Assembly: GCA_937901625.1 (NCBI GenBank)
Contig: CALDIE010000289.1
Location: 1 to 5,415, forward strand
Source: an uncultured Lachnospiraceae bacterium
GTDB taxonomy: Bacteria > Bacillota > Clostridia > Lachnospirales > Lachnospiraceae
Length of the DNA stretch: 5,415 bases
Reading direction: 5' to 3'
This document shows, one piece after another, positions 5,314 through 5,415 of this stretch. A model generated the notes under the pieces. That model did not search any database. It saw nothing but the letters and a program-made list of their open reading frames with translations, and was not told the DNA's origin. Numbering within the stretch: the stretch's first letter is position 1; each line of letters starts with the position of its first letter. The position numbers were made by a program, and so were the translations under genes.

Positions 5314-5415
5314 TTATCCAAATAAAGTGTTTTTGGGGTTTTCATAGCTGAAAACCTGTTTCGGGTTTCCGGTTTTCATGAGGGCATTGCGGGAAATGTC
5401 GGAATGGCGAGTTTA
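5314..5415 (-). CDS. Probable C-terminal end of an unidentified protein (partial)
   Basis: A frame open from the window edge gives 32 residues before a TAA at 5316-5314. It contains RNALMKTGNPKQVFSYENP and ends in NTLFG. The composition looks protein-like, and a terminator-like hairpin follows about 38 bases later. The other two minus-strand frames stop earlier, but at this length that is weak evidence. No family is recognised. The stretch also contains a perfect 20-base inverted repeat, so it could instead be non-coding. Confidence 0.4.
5337..5356. repeat. Perfect 20-base inverted repeat with a third half-site
   Basis: GGTTTTCATAGCTGAAAACC forms an 8-base-pair stem with a 4-base loop. A further GGTTTTCAT copy at 5371-5379 repeats the left arm, so the middle GAAAACC could pair with either flank. 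No T-run follows on the plus strand. On the minus strand the next bases are CCAAAAACAC, so it is not a standard terminator. It lies within the probable partial minus-strand ORF. Its role is unknown. Confidence 0.5.

Noticed and set aside
5378..5415. Possible plus-strand gene starting at ATG 5378 and running off the window
   Set aside because: No purine-rich ribosome binding site precedes it. The minus-strand frame over the same bases has better context, with a stop followed by a terminator-like hairpin.
1..5415. CRISPR arrays, tRNA or rRNA genes, insertion sequences and origin-type DnaA box clusters
   Set aside because: No regularly spaced repeats, cloverleaf-like segments, transposase motifs or clustered TTATCCACA-type sites were seen.

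Overview
The window looks like chromosomal DNA from a low-to-mid GC, Gram-positive anaerobe of the Clostridia, most likely Lachnospiraceae. This rests on protein style (LspA, RluD-family and MBL-fold proteins), strong AGGAG-type ribosome binding sites and tightly overlapping genes. The assignment is by recognition only; no search was run. There are no tRNA, rRNA, CRISPR or IS features.

Plus strand, 1-2930: the C-terminal end of an unidentified gene (2-118) is followed by a terminator-like hairpin that overlaps a good sigma-A-type promoter (TAGACA, 17 bp, TATTAT). The promoter leads into a three-gene operon joined by ATGA start/stop overlaps: aroB (3-dehydroquinate synthase), lspA (lipoprotein signal peptidase) and an RluD/RluA-family 23S rRNA pseudouridine synthase. 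The three genes serve unrelated housekeeping jobs (aromatic amino acid synthesis, lipoprotein maturation, rRNA modification) and appear to be co-expressed rather than functionally linked.

Convergent junction, 2851-2976: a terminator-like structure for the plus-strand operon lies next to a compact 8-bp hairpin with a T-run that ends the minus-strand unit.

Minus strand, 5415-2977: from upstream to downstream this holds a probable C-terminal fragment of an unknown gene (5412-5314), a small terminator-like hairpin, a chimeric 316-residue ORF (5218-4268) and a 412-residue metallo-beta-lactamase-fold protein (4215-2977). The chimera is the most striking item. Its first ~155 residues are the N-terminal and zinc-ribbon parts of a NudC-type NAD(+) diphosphatase. 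Its remaining ~155 residues are the C-terminal membrane half of an AI-2E (PerM/YdbI) family transporter. The two halves join in frame inside a peptide, VIVGITN, that fits both families. The Nudix catalytic domain and the N-terminal half of the transporter are both absent. The simplest reading is an in-frame deletion (or assembly chimera) between two same-strand genes; a functional new fusion cannot be excluded. The MBL protein is also unusual because a separate C-terminal domain follows its hydrolase fold.

Across the window the tetranucleotide GATC is strongly over-represented (about 80 sites by hand count, against about 21 expected from composition).
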